Both the position numbers and the translations under genes were made by a program. This document shows positions 26,484 through 34,098 of a stretch of DNA of 64,000 bases, in pieces (the stretch's first letter is position 1; every line of letters begins with the position of its first letter). Origin of the DNA: Planctomycetales bacterium ZRK34 (lineage in GTDB: Bacteria > Planctomycetota > Phycisphaerae > Phycisphaerales > Zrk34); contig CP050848.1 of the NCBI GenBank assembly GCA_014873095.1, positions 930,001-994,000 on the forward strand, in the 5' to 3' direction. The notes beneath the pieces are model-generated. The model was not told where the DNA came from. It ran no database searches and worked only from the letters and a program-made list of their open reading frames with translations.

Positions 26484-27794
26484 TTACGCCGAGGGTTCGG
26501 ACTCGCTGGGCTCGGGGGTGCGATCGGGATCGGTCAGGGCGAGGCGAACCTTGTTGACGCGGGTCTTTTCAGCATCGGTGACAGTGATGTGGACGTTTTC
26601 GTAATCGAAGGTTTCACCGGTTTCGGGGATGCGACCGAGTGTGGCGAAGACGAAACCGCCGACGGTATCGTAGTCCTCGTCTTCGGGCAGCTCGAGGTTG
26701 AGCTCGTCGTTGGCTTCGTCGATGCGGACGCGGCCGTCGATGTCGAAGGTGGTTTTGTCGACGGGCTCGATGGCGGGTTCTTCCTCGTCGGGGGGCTCGT
26801 GCTCATCGTGAATCTCGCCGACGATTTCTTCGATGACGTCTTCGATGGTGACCAGCCCCGCGGTGCCGCCGTACTCATCGAGCACCATGGCCAGGTGGAC
26901 CTTGGACGCTTTGAACTGCCCCAGCAGGTCGCGCAGCGTCTTGGACTCGGGAACGAACACGGCCTCGCGAACGACCTTGCGGATGTCGAACGGCTCATCA
27001 CCGGAAGCGCCGAGCAGCGGCATGAGGTCTTTGACGTAGAGGATGCCGGCGATGTGGTCGAGGTCGCCTTCGTAAACAGGAATGCGCGAATGACCGGCCG
27101 TTCGAACGAAGCTTTTGACAGCTTCGAGGTCCGAATCGACGGAAATACCTTCGACGGCGGTGCGCGGGGTCATGATCTGCTCGACGGTCGTGGTCGGAAA
27201 TTCGACGACGGCCTCGATCATTTCCTTCTGCTCTTCATCGACGAGGCCGGTCTTCTCGCCCTCGCTGACGGCGTCGAGGATTTCCTGCTCGGCTTCGGTG
27301 ACACCGTTGCCATCGGACTTGGGCACGCCGAGCAGGCGGCGCACCAGCGGGTCGAAAATGTGCAACACCCACATGGGATACCGGAGCACCGCGAAATGCA
27401 CCCGCAGCAGCGGCATCGAAAACACCAGCAGCGGCTCGGCGGCATGGCGCGACCACGACAGCGGAATCGCCACGCCGAAGATGGACACGACCAGCGCGGA
27501 CACGCCGATGGCGATCAACAGCGCCGACCAGTGGCTGGACTCGGCCGGCGGCGCGAGCCATGCGAAGATCGCCAGCAGGACGACCAGGTTCAACACCGCC
27601 CGCAGCAGCGCGGTCATCAACAACAGCGATTCGCGGAATTCCGAGAGGTGCTCGATGTGGTGGGCCTTGTTGCGGGCTTCGAGCAGTTGGGCGAGTCGGG
27701 AGCGGGAAAAGTCCAACAACGCGTAGTTCACCGCGGTGTAAAAACAACTCAGCAGGGATGAGACAGCCACGATCCAGAAGGCGGAGTAATTCAT
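26484..27794 (-). CDS. HlyC/CorC (CNNM) family CBS-domain membrane protein
   Basis: 436 aa. A DUF21-type membrane domain (about 1-150; VVSIFGVAIPLSWSRHAAEPLL) is followed by two CBS domains (about 205-330; EQIMTPRTAVEGISVDSDL, HSRIPVYEGDLDHIAGILYVKDLM, VHLAMVLDEYGGTAGLVTIEDVIEEIVGEI). The last part is a CorC/HlyC domain (FDIDGRVRIDEANDELNLELPEDEDYDTVGGFV). The family is linked with divalent cation (Mg/Co) efflux or homeostasis. It overlaps ybeY by 4 bases (stop/start), so it is the last gene of the phoH operon. It ends with an acidic SESEPSA tail. Confidence 0.9.
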   Translation of the reverse strand: MNYSAFWIVAVSSLLSCFYTAVNYALLDFSRSRLAQLLEARNKAHHIEHLSEFRESLLLMTALLRAVLNLVVLLAIFAWLAPPAESSHWSALLIAIGVSALVVSIFGVAIPLSWSRHAAEPLLVFSMPLLRVHFAVLRYPMWVLHIFDPLVRRLLGVPKSDGNGVTEAEQEILDAVSEGEKTGLVDEEQKEMIEAVVEFPTTTVEQIMTPRTAVEGISVDSDLEAVKSFVRTAGHSRIPVYEGDLDHIAGILYVKDLMPLLGASGDEPFDIRKVVREAVFVPESKTLRDLLGQFKASKVHLAMVLDEYGGTAGLVTIEDVIEEIVGEIHDEHEPPDEEEPAIEPVDKTTFDIDGRVRIDEANDELNLELPEDEDYDTVGGFVFATLGRIPETGETFDYENVHITVTDAEKTRVNKVRLALTDPDRTPEPSESEPSA

Positions 27795-28375
27795 CGGCCT
27801 TCTCCTTCGCGACGGGCGAACACGGGGCCGACGCCGATGGCGGTCAGCAACTGATCTTCGGTATCGTGCATGATGCGGTGGTTCTCGGGATCGTGATCGT
27901 CGTAGCCCAGCAGGTGCAGAAGGCCGTGCACGGCGTAGAGCAGCAACTCGGCGTCGACGGTATGGCCGAAGCGCTGAGCCTGGCGGGTCGCTTCATCGAG
28001 GCAGAGGTAGAGTTCGCCTTCGACCGATTGCCCGTGTGCCGGGGGAGTCGATTCGGGAGCGCCCTCACCCCGGCCCTCTCCCGCGGGGAGAGGGGGGGCG
28101 CTGTCGGACAGATCGAAGGTGATTACATCGGTGGTGCCTTCGACATTGAGGAAGCGCACATGCATGTCAGCGATGCTGGCGTCATCGACAATGACAACGC
28201 TGAGCGAGACCGACTCGAGTTTCAGGCGGTCGACGACAGCCTGCAGCTTACGCTGAATCCACGCGAGATCCGGCGCTTGCGATGTCTCGACATCCAGATG
28301 AATCGTCAGGTCACAAGACGGCTCGGGTTCGTCGGCCGCTGCGGGATCGGAATTGGAAAGTGCGTCAATGCTCAT
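27791..28375 (-). CDS. ybeY: YbeY-type endoribonuclease with a repeat-derived insertion
   Basis: 194 aa, longer than the usual about 150. YbeY processes 16S rRNA ends. The zinc site is HGLLHLLGYDDHD (three His), preceded by LSVVIVDDASIADMHVRFLN and TTDVITFDLSD. Between FDLSD and VEGELYLCLDEATRQA, where normal YbeY has a short loop, there are about 20 extra residues including PPLPAGEGRGEGAPE. These are translated from a dispersed repeat at 28063-28094. The frame is kept and the active site is intact, so the protein is probably functional. It lies 6 bases after the 7TM-HD gene. Confidence 0.9.
   Translation of the reverse strand: MSIDALSNSDPAAADEPEPSCDLTIHLDVETSQAPDLAWIQRKLQAVVDRLKLESVSLSVVIVDDASIADMHVRFLNVEGTTDVITFDLSDSAPPLPAGEGRGEGAPESTPPAHGQSVEGELYLCLDEATRQAQRFGHTVDAELLLYAVHGLLHLLGYDDHDPENHRIMHDTEDQLLTAIGVGPVFARREGEGR
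28063..28094 (-). repeat. PLPAGEG-coding dispersed repeat inside ybeY
   Basis: Reverse complement of the same repeat seen at 20041-20070, lying in frame in ybeY. Internal self-complementary core CCTCTCCCGCGGGGAGAGG can form a hairpin. Confidence 0.7.
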
Positions 28376-28381
28376 GAAGAC

Positions 28382-30652
28382 TTAGCCGGCGGCGCGCCCC
28401 TTGTCGGCCTTGGCCTGCTGCTTGTCGGCGTCCGCGGCGGGGTAACTGATGCGGCCATGATAAATGGCGGTCAGACTCTTGGTCACGGCCTGCTCGATGA
28501 GGCGCAGCTCGGCCAGGGTGATGTCGCAGTGGCTGAACTGACCGTCGAGCAGGCGCTTGCCGGCGAGTTTGGCGACGAGCTGCTCGATGCGGACGGCGTT
28601 GGGCTCGGCCATCGTGCGGCAGGCGCTCTCCACGCAGTCGCAAAGCATGAGGATGGCCGCTTCCTTGGTGCGCGGCTTGGGGCCGGGGTAGCGGAATTCG
28701 ATCTCTTCGGGCTGCTTGTCTTCTTCGCCCTTCTGCTTTTTGGCGGCGTGGTAGAAATACTCGACGAGGGTGGTGCCGTGGTGCGACTCGATGAAGTGGT
28801 GCAGCACGGGCGGCAGGCCATACTCGCGGGCCATTTCGATGCCGTCTTTGACGTGGCCGACGATGATCAGCAGGCTCATGGCGGGGCTGAGCTTTTCATG
28901 GCGCGACGGGCCGCCGGTCTGATTCTCGACGAAGTACTGGGGTTTATGGATCTTTCCGATGTCGTGGTAGTAAGCGCCGACACGGGCGAGCAGGCCGTTG
29001 GCGCCGATGGCGTCGGCGGCGGCCTCGGCGAGCGTGGCGACCTGCAGCGAGTGGTTGAACGTGCCGGGCGCCTGCTGGGCGAGGCGGCGCAGCAGGGGGT
29101 GGTTCATGTCGCCGAGTTCGAGCAGGCTCATGGCGGTGGTGACCTTGAACGACTTCTCGATGAACGGCAGCAGACCGAGAATCACGAAGCCGGTCAGCAG
29201 ACTGGCGGTGAACCCGACGGCCGACTCGCGGGCCAGTTCACCGACGAGGCCTTCGACGAGGTTTCGCTCGCTGAGCCCGACGCTCCAGATGCCGGCGGCG
29301 ACGATCAGACCGGTCACCAGCCCGACGCGCCCCAGCGTGCTGCGGTTTCGCAGGTGGCGGAGTTGCGCGATGGCGACGATCGCAGCGACCATGGTCAGCA
29401 GGTAGTTGCCGATGCTCAGATCCAGCGACACGCCCATGAGCAATCCGCCGAGCATGCTGACGCCCATGGCGAAGCGCTGGTCGTAGGCGATCGACACGAT
29501 GATGGCGACAAACAGCATCGGCACAATCGGCGCGGTGGTGGTCACGCTCGGCGGCAGGCCGTGCAACATCCCGGCAAACAGCAACGCGCCCAACACCAAC
29601 ACGGCCAGCGCGATCCCGCGAATCGGCTTCTCCACGATGCGACGTTTAAACACCGCCACATACCCGATCAGCACCAGCGAAATAAACGTGACCTGGCTGA
29701 CGAGCCCCGCACTGCTGGCGTAGCGCTGGCGGGCGGGAATGGCGTCGGCGTGCTGGGTCAGCAGGCGATAGCCTGCGGCATCGAGGCGCGTGCCGGCGCG
29801 GATCAGCACCTGCCCGGCCTGGTAATCGACGCGCACGTCTTCGGTCTTGGCGGCGGCCTCGGCCTGGGCCTTTTCTGTCAACTGCGGATGCAGCGTGTAG
29901 ATCGGCTGATTCGTCTTCATCAGATAGCTGATGATCACGTGGCGCACCGGGTCGGGAAAATCAGCGGCAAGCTTCGTGGCGGCGCCGGCCATCTCTTTGG
30001 GATCGCCCAGCTTGATCAGCTCGCCTTCCCAGACCAGCAACGACTTGCCGTCGTCCGAGAGCGTCAGCCGAATCGTCGGGGCGAGGTTCACCTTCTCGAC
30101 CTGGTAGTCGTCGCTGGTGAGGATGGCGGTGCGTTTGAGCTGCTCGGTGAGGCGGGCGACCATGTCGAACCATTTCAGATCGGTCTGGCCGTTCTCGCGG
30201 TACTGCTTCAGGGCCTTGAGCACGCTGTCGGTCAGCCCGTAACGCTCCACGAGCTTGGGCTCGACATCCTTGATCGTCTCGGCCTTGGCGACCGCCTCGG
30301 GCAGGGCCGCCAGCGCCTTGCGGGTCTCTTCGATCAGGACCTGGTTCTGCATGTAGACCGCGGGGGTCTTGAGGCGCGCCACCTCGCGGGCCTGGGCCGT
30401 GGCGGCCAGGTCGACCGAGTTGAAACTGACGCGCGCCACGATGGGCTTGTCGACCAGTTCGCCGGGGCGGTAGGCCGGGTTCGATCGCACGTTGATCACC
30501 ACCGCCGAGGCGGTCACGATAAACGCCGCCGCGATCACGCAGCCCCAGATCACCTGGCTGCGTCCGATCACGTCGCGCAGCGCCGGCCGCTGGCGCGGAA
30601 TGTTCCGCCGGACTTCACGCCGTCTGGATGTGTCGGTCTTGAATAAAGCCAA
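28382..30652 (-). CDS. 7TM-7TMR_HD (PgpH-type) membrane phosphohydrolase
   Basis: 756 aa. An N-terminal membrane helix, an extracytoplasmic 7TMR-HDED domain (about 60-300, with KTPAVYMQNQVLIEETRKAL and VDYQAGQVLIRAGTRLD), then seven transmembrane helices (about 310-510), then an HD domain (GTFNHSLQVATLAEAAADAIGA, VGAYYHDIGKIHKP with the HD pair). PgpH-type enzymes hydrolyse cyclic di-AMP in Gram-positives; the substrate in planctomycetes is not established. It starts with TTG (MALFKTD). Order phoH - this gene - ybeY - CorC is a common bacterial arrangement. Confidence 0.9.
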   Translation of the reverse strand: MALFKTDTSRRREVRRNIPRQRPALRDVIGRSQVIWGCVIAAAFIVTASAVVINVRSNPAYRPGELVDKPIVARVSFNSVDLAATAQAREVARLKTPAVYMQNQVLIEETRKALAALPEAVAKAETIKDVEPKLVERYGLTDSVLKALKQYRENGQTDLKWFDMVARLTEQLKRTAILTSDDYQVEKVNLAPTIRLTLSDDGKSLLVWEGELIKLGDPKEMAGAATKLAADFPDPVRHVIISYLMKTNQPIYTLHPQLTEKAQAEAAAKTEDVRVDYQAGQVLIRAGTRLDAAGYRLLTQHADAIPARQRYASSAGLVSQVTFISLVLIGYVAVFKRRIVEKPIRGIALAVLVLGALLFAGMLHGLPPSVTTTAPIVPMLFVAIIVSIAYDQRFAMGVSMLGGLLMGVSLDLSIGNYLLTMVAAIVAIAQLRHLRNRSTLGRVGLVTGLIVAAGIWSVGLSERNLVEGLVGELARESAVGFTASLLTGFVILGLLPFIEKSFKVTTAMSLLELGDMNHPLLRRLAQQAPGTFNHSLQVATLAEAAADAIGANGLLARVGAYYHDIGKIHKPQYFVENQTGGPSRHEKLSPAMSLLIIVGHVKDGIEMAREYGLPPVLHHFIESHHGTTLVEYFYHAAKKQKGEEDKQPEEIEFRYPGPKPRTKEAAILMLCDCVESACRTMAEPNAVRIEQLVAKLAGKRLLDGQFSHCDITLAELRLIEQAVTKSLTAIYHGRISYPAADADKQQAKADKGRAAG

Positions 30653-30750
30653 GTCAGGTTCCCAGTCTTAGGTTCAAAGTCTAAAGCCCCAACCGAATTG
30701 CAGGCTTTTGACCTGAACTTTCAACTTTTCGACCACGCCGGATCGCATCC

Positions 30751-30756
30751 ATTATA
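30751..30756 (-). promoter_or_regulatory. Candidate -10 upstream of the 7TM-HD gene
   Basis: TATAAT read on the minus strand, about 100 bases upstream of the TTG start in the 144-base gap after phoH. No good -35 was found at 17 bases, so an internal promoter in the operon is only possible. Confidence 0.3.
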
Positions 30757-30796
30757 GATCGGTCAACCGCCCGGGCCTGTTAAAGGTCTGCACAGG

Positions 30797-31768
30797 TTAT
30801 CCCGCGGGATCATCCTGGCCGTAGGCGTGCACGATGCGCTCCACAAGACTATGTCTGACAATATCTTGTCGATCCAGCGTGACAAATCCCACCCCCGGCA
30901 CGCGCCCCAGCCGCCGGGCCGCGTCGATCAGCCCGCTTTCGGTGCCGATTTCCAGGTCGACCTGGCTGGTGTCGCCGGTGACGATCATTTTCGACCCGTG
31001 GCCCATGCGCGTCAGAAACATCAGCATCTGGCTGCGGGTCGTGTTCTGGGCTTCGTCGAGGATGATCGCGGCATCGTTGAGCGTCCGCCCGCGCATAAAC
31101 GCCAGCGGAACCACCTCGATCAGGTCGCTGTGCATGAACCGCTGAACCTGGTCGAAGGGCATCATGTCGTGCAGGGCGTCCAGCAGCGGACGCAGGTAGG
31201 GATTGACCTTCGCCTGCATGTCGCCGGGCAGGAACCCGAGCTTTTCGCCGGCCTCGACCGCCGGGCGGGCGAGAATCAGCTTCCGCACCGTCGAACGCTT
31301 GAGCATCGACACCGCCGCCGCCACCGCCAGGTAAGTCTTGCCTGTCCCTGCCGGACCCGAGCAGAATACCAGGTCGTGTTCGAGGATCGCCTGGATGTAC
31401 CGCTTCTGCCCCACCGTTTTCGGTGACACCCGCTGGCCGCGGGCATACACGTCCATCGCCATGTCCGACGTCGCCCAGCGGCCGGGCACGCCTTCGGGGT
31501 GATCGTCGGCGCGGGCGGCCAGGCGGTGGATGTGTTCCAGCAGCTCAACCTTGCCCATCGGCTTGCGCTTCTTCGCCGCCTGGGCCAGTTCGTGGATCAC
31601 CTCGGCCGCCTGGTTCACCGAGGCGTCGTCACCGCTGAGGCGCACCGCGCCATTGCGCGCGCTGATGGCCACCCCGAGCGCTTCGCGGATGATTTTCAGA
31701 TTGCGCTCCACCGGCCCCAGCATGGCGACCGGGTCTGTATCGGCGGGCAACGTGATCGTCAGTTCCAA
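30797..31768 (-). CDS. PhoH-family ATPase
   Basis: About 323 aa. N-terminal KH-like region (VERNLKIIREALGVAISARNGAVRLSG) then the PhoH P-loop domain: VFCSGPAGTGKTYLAVAAAV (Walker A), AIILDEAQNTTRSQM (Walker B) and MIVTGDTSQVDL. PhoH is an RNA-linked ATPase of uncertain role, widely found beside ybeY. I chose the TTG at 31768, 5-6 bases after AAAGGA, over the longer frame from 31861. A TATAAT at 31829-31834 lies upstream on the minus strand and supports the shorter start. Confidence 0.9.
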   Translation of the reverse strand: MELTITLPADTDPVAMLGPVERNLKIIREALGVAISARNGAVRLSGDDASVNQAAEVIHELAQAAKKRKPMGKVELLEHIHRLAARADDHPEGVPGRWATSDMAMDVYARGQRVSPKTVGQKRYIQAILEHDLVFCSGPAGTGKTYLAVAAAVSMLKRSTVRKLILARPAVEAGEKLGFLPGDMQAKVNPYLRPLLDALHDMMPFDQVQRFMHSDLIEVVPLAFMRGRTLNDAAIILDEAQNTTRSQMLMFLTRMGHGSKMIVTGDTSQVDLEIGTESGLIDAARRLGRVPGVGFVTLDRQDIVRHSLVERIVHAYGQDDPAG

Positions 31769-31828
31769 GTCGTATCCTTTAAAAGACCCACTTCCGGGGG
31801 CGACCTTGCAGTCGGCCGCAACCCTGTC

Positions 31829-31834
31829 ATTATA
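31829..31834 (-). promoter_or_regulatory. Candidate -10 (TATAAT) for the phoH operon
   Basis: Perfect TATAAT on the minus strand, about 60 bases upstream of the chosen phoH start. Transcription would start near 31822 and give a leader of about 50 bases. The -35 is not clear. Confidence 0.5.
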
Positions 31835-31881
31835 GTCGATGTGAAACCCTCCGCTCCCCAAACCGCTGCCGATCTCGACAC

Positions 31882-31907
31882 TGTGGCACAGCCGCCCTCG
31901 GCTGTGC
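31882..31907. repeat. TGTGGCACAG palindromic repeat, solo copy
   Basis: A 26-base unit with the hairpin CACAGCCG / CGGCTGTG. The same 26 bases occur as a head-to-head pair at 33983-34008 and 34023-34048. This copy overlaps the likely GTG start of the next gene (31904-31906). Confidence 0.75.
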
Positions 31908-32335
31908 GTCGAACGTCACCCGCCACGCTCATCCTGTTGAGCATGACGTTGATGCTGCTGCCCGCCTGTTCCAGCGCATCAAAAAGCGATGTCGCCCCCG
32001 CCCCCCTGCCCGACCAAGCTGCCGGCGATACGTTCGACCTGTCACCCGATCGGCTGGGCCAGCTCATGCCCTACGTCTTCGAGCAGATGCACTGGGGCTA
32101 CAGCGCCTTGAAGCTCTACCCCGCGGACGCCGAGCCCAAGCAGCACGACCGACTCACCGTCAAGGCTCTGACGCCGGACGGGCGGCGTGTCGACATTCGT
32201 GCCGAAAAAGCCGACGCGGATAAAACCCACGTCGCCGTCTTCGTGCAGTACTTCGGTGATGACAAGCTGCAACGCGAGTTGCTGGACACCATCGCCCAGC
32301 AACAGCAGCGATTTGCCGGCAAGGAGATCCGGTAA
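31904..32335 (+). CDS. Small predicted lipoprotein, unknown function
   Basis: About 143 aa. From the GTG at 31904 the protein begins MRRTSPATLILLSMTLMLLPAC, a complete lipoprotein signal with Cys after LLPA. That start is inside the palindromic repeat at 31882-31907. A GTG at 31841 is also in frame and would add a leader translated from the repeat (VAQPPSAV), and the ATG at 31943 is too short to make a signal. The mature domain (about 110 aa) has LGQLMPYVFEQMHWGYSALKLYP and THVAVFVQYFGDDKLQRELLDTI, a DUF3568-like look at best. It is followed directly by cinA (stop then ATG), so the two are co-transcribed. Confidence 0.6.
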   Translation: MRRTSPATLILLSMTLMLLPACSSASKSDVAPAPLPDQAAGDTFDLSPDRLGQLMPYVFEQMHWGYSALKLYPADAEPKQHDRLTVKALTPDGRRVDIRAEKADADKTHVAVFVQYFGDDKLQRELLDTIAQQQQRFAGKEIR

Positions 32336-33583
32336 ATGGACGCGGTCATCATCTCGATCGGTGATGAGCTGGTGCTCGGGCAGACCGTCGACACCAACGC
32401 CGCATGGCTCTCCGCTGAGCTCGCTTCGCGCGGCATCGGCACGCTCTGGCATCTGACCGTCGCCGACAGTCGCCCCGCCATCGCCGACGCCATCCGCCGC
32501 GCCGCCTCCGAAACCCGCCTGCTGATCATCACCGGCGGGCTCGGCCCCACCGACGACGACCTGACCCGCCACGCCCTGGCCGATGTGCTGCAGACCGCAC
32601 TCGGGCTCGACGAAACCTCGCTGGCGCAGATCACCGAATTTTTCACCCGTCGTCAGCGGCCCATGGTCGACCGCAATCGCATTCAGGCCATGATCCCCGC
32701 CGGCGCGACCGCCCTGCCCAACGACGTCGGCACCGCCCCCGGCATCTACGCCCAAGTCGGTCCCGCCCAGGTGTTCATCGTGCCGGGTGTCCCCAGCGAG
32801 ATGCGCCACCTGTTCAACGTCCACATCGCCCCGCGCCTCGATGAATTAACAGGTGACACCAAGCGCGTCATACGCACCGCCATGATCCACTGCTTCGGCG
32901 AAGGCGAGTCCGGCATCGCCGAGCGCCTCGGCGACCTGATGGCCCGCGACCGCAATCCCCTGGTCGGCACCACCGTCTCCGACGGCATCATCTCCGCCCG
33001 CCTCCGCAGCGAGTTTCCCACCACCGACCAGGCCGACCGCGAACTCGAAGACACCGCCCGCCTCGTTCACGAAGCGCTCGGCCCCCTCGTATTCGGCCGC
33101 GATGGTCAAACCCTGCCGGGCGTCGTCGGCGAACTGCTCAAACGCAACCATCAAACCCTCGCCACCGCCGAGTCATGCACCGCCGGCCTCATCGGCAAAA
33201 TGCTCACCGATGCCCCCGGCTCCAGCGACTACTACCTCGGCGGCATCATCGTCTACTCCGACGCCTCCAAGCAACGCGATCTCAACATCCCCGCCGACAT
33301 GCTCAACACCCACGGCGCCGTCAGCGAACCCGTCGCCCGCCTGCTCGCTGAAAATGTCCGCGAGCGCTTCGATGCCGACTACGCCCTGTCCGTCACCGGC
33401 ATCGCCGGCCCAGGCGGCGCCACCCCCGACAAACCCGTCGGCACCGTCCACTTCGGCCTGACCATCCGCGATCAGCCCACCCAGCACCTGCACCGCATCT
33501 TCGGCGGCACACGCCCTTTCATCCGCGACCTCACCGCCAAAACCGCCCTGAACCTCCTCCGCCTGCACCTGCTGAACCGCTGA
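32336..33583 (+). CDS. cinA: CinA-like protein / NMN amidohydrolase
   Basis: 415 aa, full length. N-terminal molybdopterin-binding-like (MoCF) domain with ISIGDELVLGQTVDTNAAWLS and ITGGLGPTDDDLTRHALA. C-terminal CinA domain with TLATAESCTAGLIGKMLTD, GGIIVYSDASKQRDL, LSVTGIAGPGGATPDKPVGTVHFGL; the Ser and Lys-type residues of the amidohydrolase site lie in AESCTAG. The family deamidates nicotinamide mononucleotide and may hydrolyse ADP-ribose derivatives in pyridine nucleotide recycling. Cytoplasmic. It starts on the ATG next to the lipoprotein's TAA. Confidence 0.93.
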   Translation: MDAVIISIGDELVLGQTVDTNAAWLSAELASRGIGTLWHLTVADSRPAIADAIRRAASETRLLIITGGLGPTDDDLTRHALADVLQTALGLDETSLAQITEFFTRRQRPMVDRNRIQAMIPAGATALPNDVGTAPGIYAQVGPAQVFIVPGVPSEMRHLFNVHIAPRLDELTGDTKRVIRTAMIHCFGEGESGIAERLGDLMARDRNPLVGTTVSDGIISARLRSEFPTTDQADRELEDTARLVHEALGPLVFGRDGQTLPGVVGELLKRNHQTLATAESCTAGLIGKMLTDAPGSSDYYLGGIIVYSDASKQRDLNIPADMLNTHGAVSEPVARLLAENVRERFDADYALSVTGIAGPGGATPDKPVGTVHFGLTIRDQPTQHLHRIFGGTRPFIRDLTAKTALNLLRLHLLNR

Positions 33584-33587
33584 CCCA

Positions 33588-33920
33588 TCACTTCGCCTTG
33601 CGGATCGCTGCCTCGCGTCCGAGTTCCGCGTATCGACACAACGCTTCGCGGTTGTCCATCGCCGCATCAGGGATCTGACGATACGGCAATTTGCACGGTC
33701 GCCCGGCCCGCATGTATGAAAATCGCGGCGACACCTCATCATCAAAATCCCCGTCCGTCACCGCATCCACGCGCACATACAACACATCATCCACGACGAT
33801 CGCGAACATCACCTCATCGCAGAAAAGCCCATACCCGCCGAACATCCGCCGGGGTTCGACAAAGTCAAAGCCCGTCAGCGCATCGACCACATATTCGACG
33901 AACTCACTGTTTGCCGCCAT
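33588..33920 (-). CDS. TfoX N-terminal domain protein
   Basis: 110 aa. It is a stand-alone TfoX_N domain: RRMFGGYGLFCDEVMFAIVVDDVLYVRVD, then MRAGRPCKLPYRQIPDAAM. In gamma-proteobacteria TfoX activates competence genes, but stand-alone N-domains are common in other phyla with unknown role. It is convergent with cinA, with only 4 bases between the stops. ATG at 33920. Confidence 0.85.
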   Translation of the reverse strand: MAANSEFVEYVVDALTGFDFVEPRRMFGGYGLFCDEVMFAIVVDDVLYVRVDAVTDGDFDDEVSPRFSYMRAGRPCKLPYRQIPDAAMDNREALCRYAELGREAAIRKAK

Positions 33921-33982
33921 GTTTAACCCCGCTTATACCAATCGCAGAAAACGGGCCTTTGTGTAAAACCCGAACGCGATAT

Positions 33983-34048
33983 TGTGGCACAGCCGCCCTC
34001 GGCTGTGCTGTAGTCGTCGCCCGCACAGCCGAGGGCGGCTGTGCCACA
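33983..34048. repeat. Perfect 26-base inverted repeat pair (TGTGGCACAG family)
   Basis: Copies at 33983-34008 and 34023-34048 are exact reverse complements, separated by 14 bases; each also has its own internal hairpin. They fill part of the 178-base gap between the TfoX-like and GH28 genes. The same 26 bases occur at 31882-31907. Confidence 0.8.
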
Positions 34049-34098
34049 GGTTTGCAGTCGATCATCTTCTGACGCCCGAATCTTTTCCGGGTTGGGCA

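Noticed and set aside
27560-30646. Plus-strand open frame of about 1030 codons over the phoH operon
   Set aside because: It is antisense to ybeY, the 7TM-HD gene and the CBS protein, all of which have clear family motifs. Its sequence is rich in Gln, His, Asp and Gly, as expected for a shadow frame.
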